From Streptococcus suis (GTDB taxonomy: Bacteria; Bacillota; Bacilli; Lactobacillales; Streptococcaceae), in the NCBI GenBank assembly GCA_029593465.1, contig JAKTNK010000009.1:23634-87633 (forward strand): a stretch of DNA of 64,000 nt, read 5' to 3'. The position numbers and the translations under genes are program-made. The notes beneath the pieces were generated by a model. That model had not been told where the DNA came from. It saw nothing but the letters and a program-made list of their open reading frames with translations, and searched no databases. Shown in pieces: positions 8,850-17,863 of the stretch; the first letter of the stretch is position 1; the number at the start of each line of letters is the position of its first letter.

Positions 8850-10629
8850 AACCAACCTCCTCTTCGACTGCTTCAGCTAATTGTTGAGAGGCATAGGTAC
8901 GTGCATACCAACCTTCTTGCGCAAGCAAATCCTCATGCCGACCACGTTCAACGATACGACCATCCTGCATGACTAAGATGAGGTCTGCATGCACGACGGC
9001 AGATAAGCGGTGGGCTGAGATAATGGTTGTTTTATCTTGACGCTTGGTTTTTAGATTGTCGATAATGCGATGTTCTGTCCGAGCATCAACAGCTGATAGT
9101 GAATCATCTAAAATTAAGATATCAGGGTCTAAAATCATGGCCCGGCTCATGGCAATACGCTGCTTCTGACCTCCTGAAAGAGAGACACCCTTTTCACCAA
9201 TAAGGGTATGAAATCCGTCTGGCATAGCCATAATATCATCGTAGACCTGAGACAAACGTGTCGCATTTTCCACTTGCTCTAAGCTTAATCGAGGATCTCC
9301 AAAACGCACATTGTCTAAAATGCTGGTAGCAAATAAGAGCTGGTCTTGGGGAACATAGCCTATCAACTGGCGCAAATCAGCCAAGCCATAGTCTTTAATA
9401 TTATGACCGTCTAAGGCGATAAAACCATCCGTCACATCATGCTCTCGCAAAAGCAGCTTGATAAGTGTTGTCTTACCAGAACCTGTTTGCCCGACTAAGC
9501 CAAGGGTTTGTCCCTTTTTCAAGGTAAATCGAATGTTTTCTAAAGTGGTAAACGAAGCATCATCATAGTCAAAATGATTGATATCAAAAACAAGGTCTCC
9601 ATTTTGGATGCTTGCCCGAGGATTGTCAGGGTTTTGGACTTCTGATTCTTGTTCCAGTAGGTGCTCAATCCGATCATAAGAGACTGTACCGCGCTGTATC
9701 ATGTTGAATAAAACCCCGATTGCCATCAAAGGCCACACTAGCATATCAAGATAGGTGATAAACGTCACCAGATTACCAACGGTCACCTGACCACGGGATA
9801 CCATCAGAGACCCCATCACTAACGTAAGGGTGTAGGAAGCCCCGATAAACAACAAGACCAAGGGATCAAATAAGACATCGTACTTTTTAGTATAAACATT
9901 TTTTTGATAAGCCATGTCGTTGACTTCCTGAAAAGAAGCCAATTCTTGCTGCTGGTAACCAAAAGATTTTGTCACTTTAATCCCTGAAACACTTTCTTGA
10001 ACCTTATTGTTCAATTCTGAAAAAGCAGCTTGTGATTGTCCAAAGGCCTTATGCGTCTTACGCCCTAAACGACTGGTGGCATAAGCCATCAAAGGCAAGG
10101 GAATCACCGCCACTAAGGTCATCTGCCAAGAAATGTTGAAAAACATAGTCAACAAGGTAACCGCCGCTGTCACCGAAGCATCAACTGCCGACATAACGCC
10201 AGCACCAGCCAAACGCGTTAAAGCTGTAATGTCATTGGTCGCATGAGCCATCAGATCACCTGTTCGGTATTTCTGATAAAAAGAGGGAGACATGCGTGTA
10301 AAATGCTCGAAAAGCCGAGAACGCATGATTTGCCCGAGGCGATAAGAGGTGCCTAAAATATACATCCGCCAAACATAGCGTAGAGCGTACATCCCAAGCG
10401 CTGCTGCAATAAGGATAGCAAGATTCCCTAACAGAGCGGACTTACTCAAGTCCCCCATCGTAATCTTATCAATAACATGCCCCATAATCATAGGCGGAAT
10501 CAAGTTTAAAATAGATACCAAAATCAAGGAAACGATCCCAATCGCATAGGCTTTTTTCTCCAAACGAAAAAACCAGCCCAAACGTAAAAGGATGTTCTGG
10601 GACATTTTACCCGTCGTTTTCTTTGTCAT
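8839..10629 (-). CDS. ABC exporter subunit, degenerate-site half (LmrC/EfrA-like)
   Basis: The second half-transporter: six helices then an ATPase domain with Walker A GQTGSGKTT, canonical signature LSGGQKQR, and Walker B ILILDDSLSAVD. The catalytic glutamate is replaced by aspartate, as in the non-hydrolysing site of heterodimeric exporters such as LmrCD and TM287/288; the H-loop (SAHRLS) is kept. I start at MTKKTTGKM (ATG 10629) after AAAGGAGAACT; the longer form at 10701 is unlikely. Presumed integral membrane exporter with the 7101-8849 product. Confidence 0.9.
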   Translation of the reverse strand: MTKKTTGKMSQNILLRLGWFFRLEKKAYAIGIVSLILVSILNLIPPMIMGHVIDKITMGDLSKSALLGNLAILIAAALGMYALRYVWRMYILGTSYRLGQIMRSRLFEHFTRMSPSFYQKYRTGDLMAHATNDITALTRLAGAGVMSAVDASVTAAVTLLTMFFNISWQMTLVAVIPLPLMAYATSRLGRKTHKAFGQSQAAFSELNNKVQESVSGIKVTKSFGYQQQELASFQEVNDMAYQKNVYTKKYDVLFDPLVLLFIGASYTLTLVMGSLMVSRGQVTVGNLVTFITYLDMLVWPLMAIGVLFNMIQRGTVSYDRIEHLLEQESEVQNPDNPRASIQNGDLVFDINHFDYDDASFTTLENIRFTLKKGQTLGLVGQTGSGKTTLIKLLLREHDVTDGFIALDGHNIKDYGLADLRQLIGYVPQDQLLFATSILDNVRFGDPRLSLEQVENATRLSQVYDDIMAMPDGFHTLIGEKGVSLSGGQKQRIAMSRAMILDPDILILDDSLSAVDARTEHRIIDNLKTKRQDKTTIISAHRLSAVVHADLILVMQDGRIVERGRHEDLLAQEGWYARTYASQQLAEAVEEEVGYDI

Positions 10630-10792
10630 AGTTCTCCTTTTCTCCATAGGAAAAGGGAGTGAAGCTAACCGACTCATAAAGCGCTTAGTTCCACTTCCCA
10701 TCTGTAATGTTCGACATTGTTGGTATCATGAACGATGTTTGCTCAAAAAGTACTCCAACAATGATGACTAATAATAAAAACATTATAACACA

Positions 10793-11317
10793 TTACTCTA
10801 AATGTCGCTTGCTTGACAACCACTTCTTTTTCACCCACGCCACACTCCAGTAGGCTAACCATACGCCTAGAGCATTTGTCCACAAATCATCCAACTCAAA
10901 AACCCGGTTAAAGTCAAACAACCAGTCTAAGACAAGCTGAGTGACTTCAATCGTAATGCTAATGCTAAAGCCTAATTGTAGCGCTTTCAAAGGGCTACTC
11001 CATCGCTCCCAAAGAAGGTAGAGACAAAATCCCAAGGGGTAGAGGAGAAAGATATTCAGGATATTCTGCCCAATCACCCAAATAACTTCCCAAACCGTGC
11101 TCAACTGTGATAAGCTCACCAACGAATTAAAAGGGACCAATAACAAGCGTAAACGCCCAAGATACCAGATATTCGGTGTGGTCACAGACGATATCGACAC
11201 TTGGGGTGAGAAGCACATTACAGCAATCATAAGCGCATACACCACCAAAGCAGCCATCACCAGTTGTCGATAAGGGGCTTTTAGCCTTGCATCATCGTTA
11301 AAAATGTTCTCCAGCAT
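10793..11317 (-). CDS. VanZ-like membrane protein
   Basis: A 174-residue protein with four or five membrane helices and the VanZ-family features: the segment PFNSLVSL in the first third, NIFLLYPLGFCLYLLW in the middle, and EVTQLVLDWLFDFNRVFELDDLWTNALG near the end (E-x-x-Q-x7-R-x-F-x-x-D-D-x-x-x-N-x-x-G). VanZ relatives can affect teicoplanin and lipoglycopeptide susceptibility, but most chromosomal members have no assigned role. It lies between YutD and the ABC pair. Confidence 0.85.
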   Translation of the reverse strand: MLENIFNDDARLKAPYRQLVMAALVVYALMIAVMCFSPQVSISSVTTPNIWYLGRLRLLLVPFNSLVSLSQLSTVWEVIWVIGQNILNIFLLYPLGFCLYLLWERWSSPLKALQLGFSISITIEVTQLVLDWLFDFNRVFELDDLWTNALGVWLAYWSVAWVKKKWLSSKRHLE

Positions 11318-11326
11318 AGCAGCTTC

Positions 11327-11971
11327 CTAACGTTTTTGGCGAATGGTGAAATGTTGGTTGGCATTGGGAGAATCGGCTACTGGTTTTGTCACCTTACTAC
11401 GTTTTTGAGACTGGTTTTTAGGACGTCGTTTGCGGCTAGAGAAGTGCTCCGTATCCGCATAGTTCTGCTCTTTTTTCAACTGATTTTTTTTAGCAGTCCT
11501 TTTTTTTGCCATCTCTGCTTCTTTATGCGACGACATATCAAACGGCGACTCTTTAGAGGAATGGCGTTTGCGGGACTTGCGACGCTTAGGCAATCTCTCC
11601 TCTTCAAAAGTCATTTCCACTGGGTGCTCATTGGCTAGAATAAAGTAAGCACAGCCAAAGGCACAGTATTCTTTCAGATAATCCTCCACACGTGACACAC
11701 GATTGGATTTTCGAATATTGTTGCTATCCTCATAAAATCCTTTTAAGCGCAGTTGATCACTGGACCAGTCACCGACAAGATAGTCGTATTTTAGGAGTAA
11801 CTCAGAAAACCGGTGCTCAAAAGGTTCGACATGAAAAGCATCTTTTTCATTATGAACCACTTTAAAGACGATATCCCCCTCCTCAGTTTTCACCACATCG
11901 CCAAAATGGATAAAATGAGGACCTGGGAATTTGTTATAGTTCAATTGTTCTGGTAAAACTTCTTTTCTCAA
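11327..11971 (-). CDS. YutD-like protein (DUF1027) with basic C-terminal tail
   Basis: Residues 1 to about 115 match YutD (NKFPGPHFIHFGD, KYDYLVGDWSSDQLRLKGFYED, YCAFGCAYFILAN). The remaining 95 residues are very rich in Lys, Arg and Ser (KRRKSRKRHSSKE and similar) and look disordered and nucleic-acid-binding. Function unknown. It stops 10 bases before the VanZ-like gene. In many streptococci rlmN lies between these two families; here nothing fits between them. Streptococcal relatives also carry basic tails of variable length. Confidence 0.8.
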   Translation of the reverse strand: MRKEVLPEQLNYNKFPGPHFIHFGDVVKTEEGDIVFKVVHNEKDAFHVEPFEHRFSELLLKYDYLVGDWSSDQLRLKGFYEDSNNIRKSNRVSRVEDYLKEYCAFGCAYFILANEHPVEMTFEEERLPKRRKSRKRHSSKESPFDMSSHKEAEMAKKRTAKKNQLKKEQNYADTEHFSSRKRRPKNQSQKRSKVTKPVADSPNANQHFTIRQKR

Positions 11972-12086
11972 AGGAAATCCTTTCTGGTATGACTATCGCT
12001 TTCACTGTGATCAGTTGGTCCAGCAATAGCTTTGTTCTGACTAATAATCCTTATTATTATACACTATTTATGGGGTCAAACAAATC

Positions 12087-12111
12087 AAAAGCAGGTGACA
12101 AACCTGCTTTT
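12087..12111 (-). terminator. terminator of the 12111-13247 gene
   Basis: AAAAGCAGGT / ACCTGCTTTT, a perfect 10-bp stem with a 5-base loop at the 3' end of the minus-strand gene. Confidence 0.75.
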
Positions 12112-13247
12112 TAGTCATTATCATCATCTGAGTATTTGTGAATCAGATAATAGTCCCCATCGTTAAACACAAAATCCAAGGAAACATAGCCTAATTGAGG
12201 TGACTTAGCCTCATAGTCACTATAGGTCACCGATAAGATTTTTAAAACTCCATCGCCAAAATTCGATAGGTGAGTAAAGGCGTCTTTAGGAGCTCCATGT
12301 TTCTCTTGAATCACTCGCCATTGACTGCCACCTTTTCCTGTCTCACTGTCTCCTTCAACCAAGGCAGCAACATCATCTGAGGTCCAATTAGAGTGATAGT
12401 CACGGTTGATTGGAACAGTTTCGCTAATACCGTAGGCACTACCATTAACCAAGGTAAATTGACCATCGACTTGCTTTTCAAAACGAAGCCGAACCTCCTT
12501 ACGATGACTTCCCTCACCTGATTCGTAAGTGAGAGTCAGATCTTCACCAGACATTTCAGCCTGATTGGCTTTACCATGAGACTTCAGAACCTCTTGTAAG
12601 CTTGTCCCTCCTTGATGATGGCCTGAAAATACTAGGGCTGAAAACTGATTTTCTGTCCAGTTAAAGGAGGCCTTCTTATCAATGTAAGCATTGACATCAG
12701 TAGTATCCGATAGACTCGTGTCATCTTGGCTAGCAGCAGGGCTAAGCCGACTATCTCGAAAATTTACCTCTTTGAGATGATTTTGTTGAAAAACCGCCAC
12801 TCCAATGGGAAACACTAGCACAAGGCTGGCAAGGATTAGGGCCGTGACTGAGGAAAACTGTTTTGATTGTCGCAAGTTGAGGAAACAAAGGCCCAGCATC
12901 ACAATAACATTAAAGGCCGATAGAATTAAGATAATCACCGTAACAGGTGCTAGCCAGAGACCTACTAACAGTCCTAACGACACCGCTAGCGACACCGATG
13001 ACAATATCAGCTCTAGGCTCATTGACGATACCACACGATTTTTCACGGTAGCCTTCGGTATCCTAGTAGCCTTTTCTGATGTTACTAGTGAGGATTTCTT
13101 AGCTGCTTTTCTCTGTTCAAACCCTGCAATCCTGATGATTTGCGTGGGATTAAAATTGCTCATTTGACCAGCCAGACATTCCTCTTGGCTTGGCTGACGA
13201 CCAACAACCCTTTCAAATAAGCCTACCCACTCGTCTTTAGTAGCCAT
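12111..13247 (-). CDS. streptococcal membrane protein with two SmpA/BLIP-like extracellular repeats
   Basis: About 379 residues. Order: a cytoplasmic N-terminal segment (about 1-75), three or four hydrophobic helices (about 80-160), then an extracellular part with two related repeats. Each repeat starts with W-T-x-x-x-x-x-A-L-V (SFNWTENQFSALVFSG and SNWTSDDVAALVEGD) and is followed by (L/V)I/LxSHGKA or EKHGAPKDA, as in DUF3862/BLIP-like folds. Function not assigned. I choose the ATG at 13247 (MATKDEW), 6 bases after AAAGGAG; the ATG just before it is only 3 bases from that site. Confidence 0.65.
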   Translation of the reverse strand: MATKDEWVGLFERVVGRQPSQEECLAGQMSNFNPTQIIRIAGFEQRKAAKKSSLVTSEKATRIPKATVKNRVVSSMSLELILSSVSLAVSLGLLVGLWLAPVTVIILILSAFNVIVMLGLCFLNLRQSKQFSSVTALILASLVLVFPIGVAVFQQNHLKEVNFRDSRLSPAASQDDTSLSDTTDVNAYIDKKASFNWTENQFSALVFSGHHQGGTSLQEVLKSHGKANQAEMSGEDLTLTYESGEGSHRKEVRLRFEKQVDGQFTLVNGSAYGISETVPINRDYHSNWTSDDVAALVEGDSETGKGGSQWRVIQEKHGAPKDAFTHLSNFGDGVLKILSVTYSDYEAKSPQLGYVSLDFVFNDGDYYLIHKYSDDDND

Positions 13248-13333
13248 CATTATCTCCTTTTGTCCTTTCATTTATTCTACCATATCCATAACAGCTTTCA
13301 CAGGTTTTACGGCACAGGCAAGGATAATTATGG

Positions 13334-13339
13334 TATAAT
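13334..13339 (+). promoter_or_regulatory. -10 of the cyclophilin lipoprotein gene
   Basis: TATGGTATAAT, an extended -10 with no clear -35, 31 bases before the ATG at 13370. Confidence 0.5.
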
Positions 13340-13369
13340 TTGACTAATGACGAATCAACAGAGGTACTT

Positions 13370-14161
13370 ATGAAAAAAATACTCTTACTGAGTTTCGCTA
13401 GCTTGACACTATTATCAGGATGTGACACTGTCGAGCGAGCCCTAAAAGGCGATGACTATGTCAACCAAAAGAAAGCTCTCCAACAGGAGCAAGAAGCGAG
13501 CGAGGCTAGACAAAAAGACATTCAAAAAGCCTTAACAGCCAGCAAAGACGCTTTCCCTCAGTTATCAACAACGGTTGCTAATGAGGAAAGCGAGGCCATC
13601 CTATCAACCAGCATGGGAGATATCACCATCAAGCTCTTTCCCAAGTATGCGCCTTTAGCTGTGGAAAACTTTATCACTCACGCCAAAGAAGGCTATTACA
13701 ATGGCTTGACTTTCCACAGGGTTATCAAAGATTTCATGATTCAAACAGGTGACCCAAACGGTGATGGAACAGGTGGTCAATCCATTTGGAAGGGAAAAGA
13801 CACTAGCATCGACTCTGGCTATGGTTTCAAGAATGAGATTAGTCCCTACCTCTATAATTTACGTGGCGCACTTGCTATGGCCAATGCAGGGGCTGATACC
13901 AATGGTAGCCAGTTTTTCATCAACCAAAATCCAAAAAGCCAATCTGGTGGTCTTTCAGCAGGAAGTTATCCAAAACCCATTATTGAAGCCTATCAAAAAG
14001 GGGGGAACATCAACCTAGACGGTGACTACACTGTCTTTGGTCAAGTGATAGACGGTATGGCGGTCGTCGATAAAATCGCTGCTGTTGACACAGATGATCA
14101 GGATAAACCTAAAAACCCAATCACCATCACTAACATAAGAATCACCAAAGAAGCACATTAA
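13370..14161 (+). CDS. slrA: cyclophilin-type peptidyl-prolyl isomerase lipoprotein (SlrA-like)
   Basis: A surface lipoprotein that isomerises prolines, possibly helping secreted proteins fold outside the membrane. A lipoprotein signal peptide MKKILLLSFASLTLLSGC ends at Cys18 (lipobox LLSGC). The cyclophilin domain fills most of the rest, with FHRVIKDFMIQTGDPNGDGTGG (the catalytic Arg and Gln region), GALAMANAG and QFFINQ. I start at ATG 13370, after GAGG; the earlier in-frame ATG is not needed. In S. pneumoniae the related SlrA contributes to colonisation. A strong terminator follows. Confidence 0.9.
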   Translation: MKKILLLSFASLTLLSGCDTVERALKGDDYVNQKKALQQEQEASEARQKDIQKALTASKDAFPQLSTTVANEESEAILSTSMGDITIKLFPKYAPLAVENFITHAKEGYYNGLTFHRVIKDFMIQTGDPNGDGTGGQSIWKGKDTSIDSGYGFKNEISPYLYNLRGALAMANAGADTNGSQFFINQNPKSQSGGLSAGSYPKPIIEAYQKGGNINLDGDYTVFGQVIDGMAVVDKIAAVDTDDQDKPKNPITITNIRITKEAH

Positions 14162-14174
14162 ACAAAATAAGATT

Positions 14175-14209
14175 AAACCCCCAACTAGATTTTATCTAGT
14201 TGGGGGTTT
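14175..14209. terminator. bidirectional terminator
   Basis: AAACCCCCAACTAGAT and its exact complement flank a TTT loop, giving a 16-bp perfect stem that ends in GTTTT. It serves both the lipoprotein gene and the convergent metal transporter operon. Confidence 0.9.
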
Positions 14210-14226
14210 TACGTTGGTTCTAATCG

Positions 14227-15066
14227 TTACAGTACCCAAATTTTTTGAAAAATTTGTTTGGTGAGTAGTAACACTAAAAAACTCACTAAAGCAACTAGTG
14301 ATATTGTCCCTGAAACAGTCACATCAAAGAGTTGTGCTAAATAATAACCTAAGTAGGCTATAACCATTCCAAAGAAAAGACTGAGGATACTATAAGAAAG
14401 AATATTTTTAGCTAACAAACTAGCCAACATTGCTGGCGCAACTATAAAACTAATCACCGTAATCGAACCTAGACTGTCAAAAGTAATTACAATTGTCAGA
14501 GACACTAAAAACATCACTACTAGTTTTAATAGAGACGCTCTAACACCAACTAAGTTAGCCTGTGTTTGATCAAATAAATAGAGAGAAAGATGTCTGAAAG
14601 AAAGGCTATAGAAAGCACCAACAACCAAAACTAATACGATGGCTTTTACTAGCGCAACTGGTAAATCAAATCCCAATACTTTACATCTGATAAAAGGAGC
14701 AAACAGCACTTCTCCCATTAACACCATATCTAAATCTAAATGAACATTTTTGGCAAAAAGCGATATTAGAACGACCCCCATGGCAAAGAAAAAAATAAAG
14801 ACTAAGCCTGTCGCTGCATCTTGTGCTACTTTTTGGCGATGCAGGATATCAATCATAACAATCGTTAATAAACCAAAAAGACTTGCTCCAATCATTAGTA
14901 GAGGAGAATTTAAATCACCTGTTAAAAAAAAGCCTAAAACAATCCCTAATAAAACCGAGTGAGACAGGGCATCTGCTACCAAACTTTGATTACTGATGAC
15001 AAGTAAGTTGCCAATCAAGCTACAAGACAGAGACGTCACTAGCAAAATTAAAAGAACCTCAGACAT
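14227..15066 (-). CDS. metal ABC transporter permease (second permease, TroD-like)
   Basis: An integral membrane protein of 279 residues with eight or nine helices, family ABC-3 (ZnuB/TroC/TroD). The conserved segments include LVADALSHSVLLGIVLGFFL near the start, VGVRASLL and TFDSLGSITVISFIVAPAMLA. It is the last gene of the importer operon and overlaps the other permease gene by 19 bases (14227-15066 against 15048-15914). Having two different permeases is typical of TroABCD/YfeABCD-type Mn/Zn importers rather than the single-permease MtsABC of S. pyogenes. Confidence 0.85.
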   Translation of the reverse strand: MSEVLLILLVTSLSCSLIGNLLVISNQSLVADALSHSVLLGIVLGFFLTGDLNSPLLMIGASLFGLLTIVMIDILHRQKVAQDAATGLVFIFFFAMGVVLISLFAKNVHLDLDMVLMGEVLFAPFIRCKVLGFDLPVALVKAIVLVLVVGAFYSLSFRHLSLYLFDQTQANLVGVRASLLKLVVMFLVSLTIVITFDSLGSITVISFIVAPAMLASLLAKNILSYSILSLFFGMVIAYLGYYLAQLFDVTVSGTISLVALVSFLVLLLTKQIFQKIWVL

Positions 15067-15914
15067 ACTTTAACTCCCTTCGAATGCTTCCAGAGGAAAG
15101 CGACTGTTAAGCAAACTACCATACAGATAATAATAGCAGGTCCAGTTGATAAACCTCTAATACTGGAACTCAACAAACTTCCTATAAAAGCTGAGCTCAT
15201 TCCCATAAAACTACCTGCAGCTAACATCTGCTTATAATTTTTGCCTAAAAGAATACCAAATACACTAGGGGCAATCAAAAAACCACTTACTAAAATAGCA
15301 CCGACAATCTTTAGACCAACTGCAATTAAAGTAGTTGTCAAAACTACCTGTCCTAATTTTATTAGCAATATCGATATACCACATGATTGAGCAAAACAGT
15401 CATCAAAAAGATAGAGTCGAAGAGAATTAATGTAAAGGTAAAATAATAACAAAACTAGCAAAGAAACAGCTAAAATGAGATAGCTATCTGATTTTTGAAT
15501 AAAGGCAGCTTGCCCAAATACGTAAGTCTGCAAGCCAGCTTGTGAAACATTGTAGTAACGATCATGACCTTGAATAAGATTCTTCAAAACCATTCCCATG
15601 CCAAAAAAGGAAGCAGATACTAGCGATAAGGCATTACTATAGCTCTGTTTACTATGGGTATGAATTAGATAAACTAAGGCGTAAGATAATAGCCCCGTTA
15701 ACATAGCACCCATCATTAATAATAAAGGGTTTCGAGATTCAAAAGTCATAAAAACAAGAATCACACCTGGATATGAGGCATGCCCAATGACATCACCAAT
15801 AAGGCTCTGCCTAGTAAGAACGCTGACTGAGCCGACAAAACTTGAAGCAAGGGCAAACATCATCGTCCCAACGGCAACACTTAAAAAAGAATAGTCTGTA
15901 ATAATGTTTAGCAT
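15048..15914 (-). CDS. metal ABC transporter permease (first permease, TroC-like)
   Basis: 288 residues with about eight helices, same ABC-3 family. LTRQSLIGDVIGHASYPGVILVFM carries the conserved D-x-x-x-H-(A/S) motif. SLRLYLFDDCFAQSCGISILLIKLGQVVL and VGLKIVGAILVSGFLIAPSVFGILLG are the other family segments. It sits between the ATPase gene and the second permease. With it, the complex probably forms a heterodimeric membrane channel for Mn2+ or Zn2+. Confidence 0.87.
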   Translation of the reverse strand: MLNIITDYSFLSVAVGTMMFALASSFVGSVSVLTRQSLIGDVIGHASYPGVILVFMTFESRNPLLLMMGAMLTGLLSYALVYLIHTHSKQSYSNALSLVSASFFGMGMVLKNLIQGHDRYYNVSQAGLQTYVFGQAAFIQKSDSYLILAVSLLVLLLFYLYINSLRLYLFDDCFAQSCGISILLIKLGQVVLTTTLIAVGLKIVGAILVSGFLIAPSVFGILLGKNYKQMLAAGSFMGMSSAFIGSLLSSSIRGLSTGPAIIICMVVCLTVAFLWKHSKGVKVCLRFF

Positions 15915-15948
15915 CTTATCTCTCCTATAACATTGGGAAAACAGGTAG

Positions 15949-16674
15949 TTACGACAAGCTATGGTAGGTTCTTTGATAATTATCTCTTGTTAAAACCTGT
16001 TCAATCGGACCTTGGGCAATCACCTTTTTATTAAGCCAAACAAGGTAGTCAAAATAAGTTGCCAAACTTTGGATATCATGATGAATAACGACAGAAGTCT
16101 TACCTTCATCTTGAAAGTCACAGAGTATATCCATGATTTTTTGCTCGGTTTTGATATCCACACCTGCTAGGGGCTCATCCATTAAATAGAGCTCTGCTTC
16201 TTGCGCGATAGCACGGGCTAAAAAAACACGTTGTCGCTGTCCTCCAGATAGCTGATCAATTTGACGTTTCCTAAGATCTAACAAATCCATTTTTTCAAGA
16301 GCTTGTAACGTCGCTTCTTTATCTTTTTGTCGAGGTCTTTTTAGCCAATGAGAAATTAAAGGATAGCGCCCCATTAAGACAATATCAAAAACTGTCGCTG
16401 GAAATTGCCAATTCACTTGAGTTGTTTGGGGAATATAAGCAATTTTGTTCATTGTTCTTTTTAATCCTTGCCCTTTTTCACCAAATATAGCAATATTTCC
16501 CTCATTAAGTGTCTCTAACTGTAAAATACTTCTAAATAAAGTTGACTTACCTGCACCATTAGGACCAACAATGGCTGTGCGGCTACCTTTGGGAATAATG
16601 AGGTTTAAGTCCTTAAGTGCCACAGTCGATTGATAAGAGACTGATAGTCCCTTAATAGTTATAGCTGTTTCCAT
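15949..16674 (-). CDS. metal ABC transporter ATP-binding protein (TroB-like)
   Basis: The cytoplasmic ATPase of the importer. Walker A VGPNGAGKST, Q-loop YIPQTTQVNWQFP, signature LSGGQRQRVFLARA, Walker B ELYLMDEPLAGVD and the H-loop VVIHHDIQ are all present. The Q-loop followed by a W-x-F-P segment is typical of metal importers. I take METAITIKG (ATG 16674) as the start, as it matches the family N-terminus; its ribosome-binding site AAGGGG is 11 bases upstream. It is 52 bases upstream of the second gene's region and co-directional with the solute-binding gene. Confidence 0.88.
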   Translation of the reverse strand: METAITIKGLSVSYQSTVALKDLNLIIPKGSRTAIVGPNGAGKSTLFRSILQLETLNEGNIAIFGEKGQGLKRTMNKIAYIPQTTQVNWQFPATVFDIVLMGRYPLISHWLKRPRQKDKEATLQALEKMDLLDLRKRQIDQLSGGQRQRVFLARAIAQEAELYLMDEPLAGVDIKTEQKIMDILCDFQDEGKTSVVIHHDIQSLATYFDYLVWLNKKVIAQGPIEQVLTRDNYQRTYHSLS

Positions 16675-16780
16675 ATTCGTAAGTACCCCTTTTAGGGTGG
16701 TATCCCTTTCTATTACGTGATATCCCAAATTTTTTAGGTCATTTATTCTTGCTGATGATGACTATAGTCTAGATTCAAGC

Positions 16781-17719
16781 TTAGCGTAAGGCTTTGCTAA
16801 TTAAATTGATATTATGCTGATACATGCCAATATAAGTATCACCGTCATGCCCATCTGGAGCTAGGGAATCTGAAAAGAGTTCATTCCCTTCTCCTGTAAT
16901 AACAGCAACTTTTCCACCTTTTGCTGTCACAGCTTCCTGCAATTTTTTCATCCGTTCTGGATTAGTTGTTGACTCTGTAAAAATAGCTTTAATACGATGA
17001 TCATTAATCAGCTTAACGGTTTCCATCATGTCACTATTAGCCACCTCAGAATCGGTACTAACTCCTTGTGGGGCATGGATTTTGAAATCATAGCATTTCG
17101 CAAAGTAATTGAAAGCATCATGAGGGGTCACCAAATAACGCCTATTCTTTGGAATTTTAGCTAAGGTTTGTCGATTCCACTGATTTAGCTTGTCTAATTT
17201 AGATAAGTAAGCTTTAGTATTTTTAGCAATAGCACGTTTATATTCAGGGGCTACTTTTTTTAGCTCTTTAGAAACCACTATCACCGCTTTTTGATACAAA
17301 TCAATGTTAAACCAAAAATGAGGATCCACTATCTCTCTACCATTTTCTTTCATTATTCCAATATCTTTTTTCGAAAACTCTTTAGTAACAGCCACACCTT
17401 TAGATTCCAAGGCTTCGACCATTTTACCTTCAAAATGCAGACCATGATATAAGACAAGATCTGCTTTTTGTAACTTTTTCAAATCACTTGATCTAGCCAC
17501 ATACAAATGAGGATCTTCACCAGCTGGGATAATCAGTTCTCGCTCAACATAACTACCAGCTAATTGTTTTACCATATCATTTAAAAAAGACGTGGTTACA
17601 GTCACTACCGGTTCTTTTTTATGAACTAAAGATAATGGTTCTACCTCTTTTGATGAACAAGCAATCAAACCAACTAACTGAAATATGATCAAAGTCAGCA
17701 CGTATCCTATTTTTCTCAC
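16781..17719 (-). CDS. metal-binding lipoprotein of the ABC importer (TroA-like)
   Basis: The extracellular Mn/Zn-binding subunit. Starts with a lipoprotein signal ending in LIAC (cysteine about residue 21). The metal-binding residues expected for the TroA/PsaA fold can be seen: His in GEDPHLYV, His in VDPHFWFNID, His in TPHDAFNYF (a TroA-like motif) and Asp/Glu near the C-terminus (HDGDTYIGMYQHN). I choose the GTG at 17719 because GGAGG is 6 bases before it; the longer form would start at another GTG with no site. It is unlike S. pyogenes MtsA as I recall it. Confidence 0.85.
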   Translation of the reverse strand: MRKIGYVLTLIIFQLVGLIACSSKEVEPLSLVHKKEPVVTVTTSFLNDMVKQLAGSYVERELIIPAGEDPHLYVARSSDLKKLQKADLVLYHGLHFEGKMVEALESKGVAVTKEFSKKDIGIMKENGREIVDPHFWFNIDLYQKAVIVVSKELKKVAPEYKRAIAKNTKAYLSKLDKLNQWNRQTLAKIPKNRRYLVTPHDAFNYFAKCYDFKIHAPQGVSTDSEVANSDMMETVKLINDHRIKAIFTESTTNPERMKKLQEAVTAKGGKVAVITGEGNELFSDSLAPDGHDGDTYIGMYQHNINLISKALR

Positions 17720-17740
17720 CTCAAACCTCCAAAACACCCC

Positions 17741-17776
17741 TATTTATAGAATTAAGTACACTTAATTTTATAAATA
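17741..17776. promoter_or_regulatory. near-perfect 36-bp dyad, candidate MtsR operator
   Basis: The two 18-base halves are complementary except at two positions. The core AATTAAGTACACTTAATT matches the palindrome type bound by streptococcal DtxR-family regulators such as ScaR and MtsR. It lies 21 bases before the lipoprotein GTG and 87 before the mtsR ATG, so it can regulate both directions. Binding is inferred from sequence. Confidence 0.75.
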
Positions 17777-17824
17777 GACTACCTTTTTAATTTTGTTTTG
17801 TCAACATTTTTCTGTCATTTCTGC

Positions 17825-17830
17825 TATACT
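17825..17830 (+). promoter_or_regulatory. -10 of mtsR
   Basis: TGCTATACT, an extended -10, 33 bases before the mtsR ATG. A TTGTCA lies 21 bases upstream, too far for a standard -35. Confidence 0.5.
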
Positions 17831-17863
17831 TAGAGTAAATAGATTATGCAGGAAAGACATATA

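Noticed and set aside
10793-11971. Missing rlmN between YutD and VanZ as a deletion
   Set aside because: rlmN may simply be elsewhere in this lineage; one window cannot tell.
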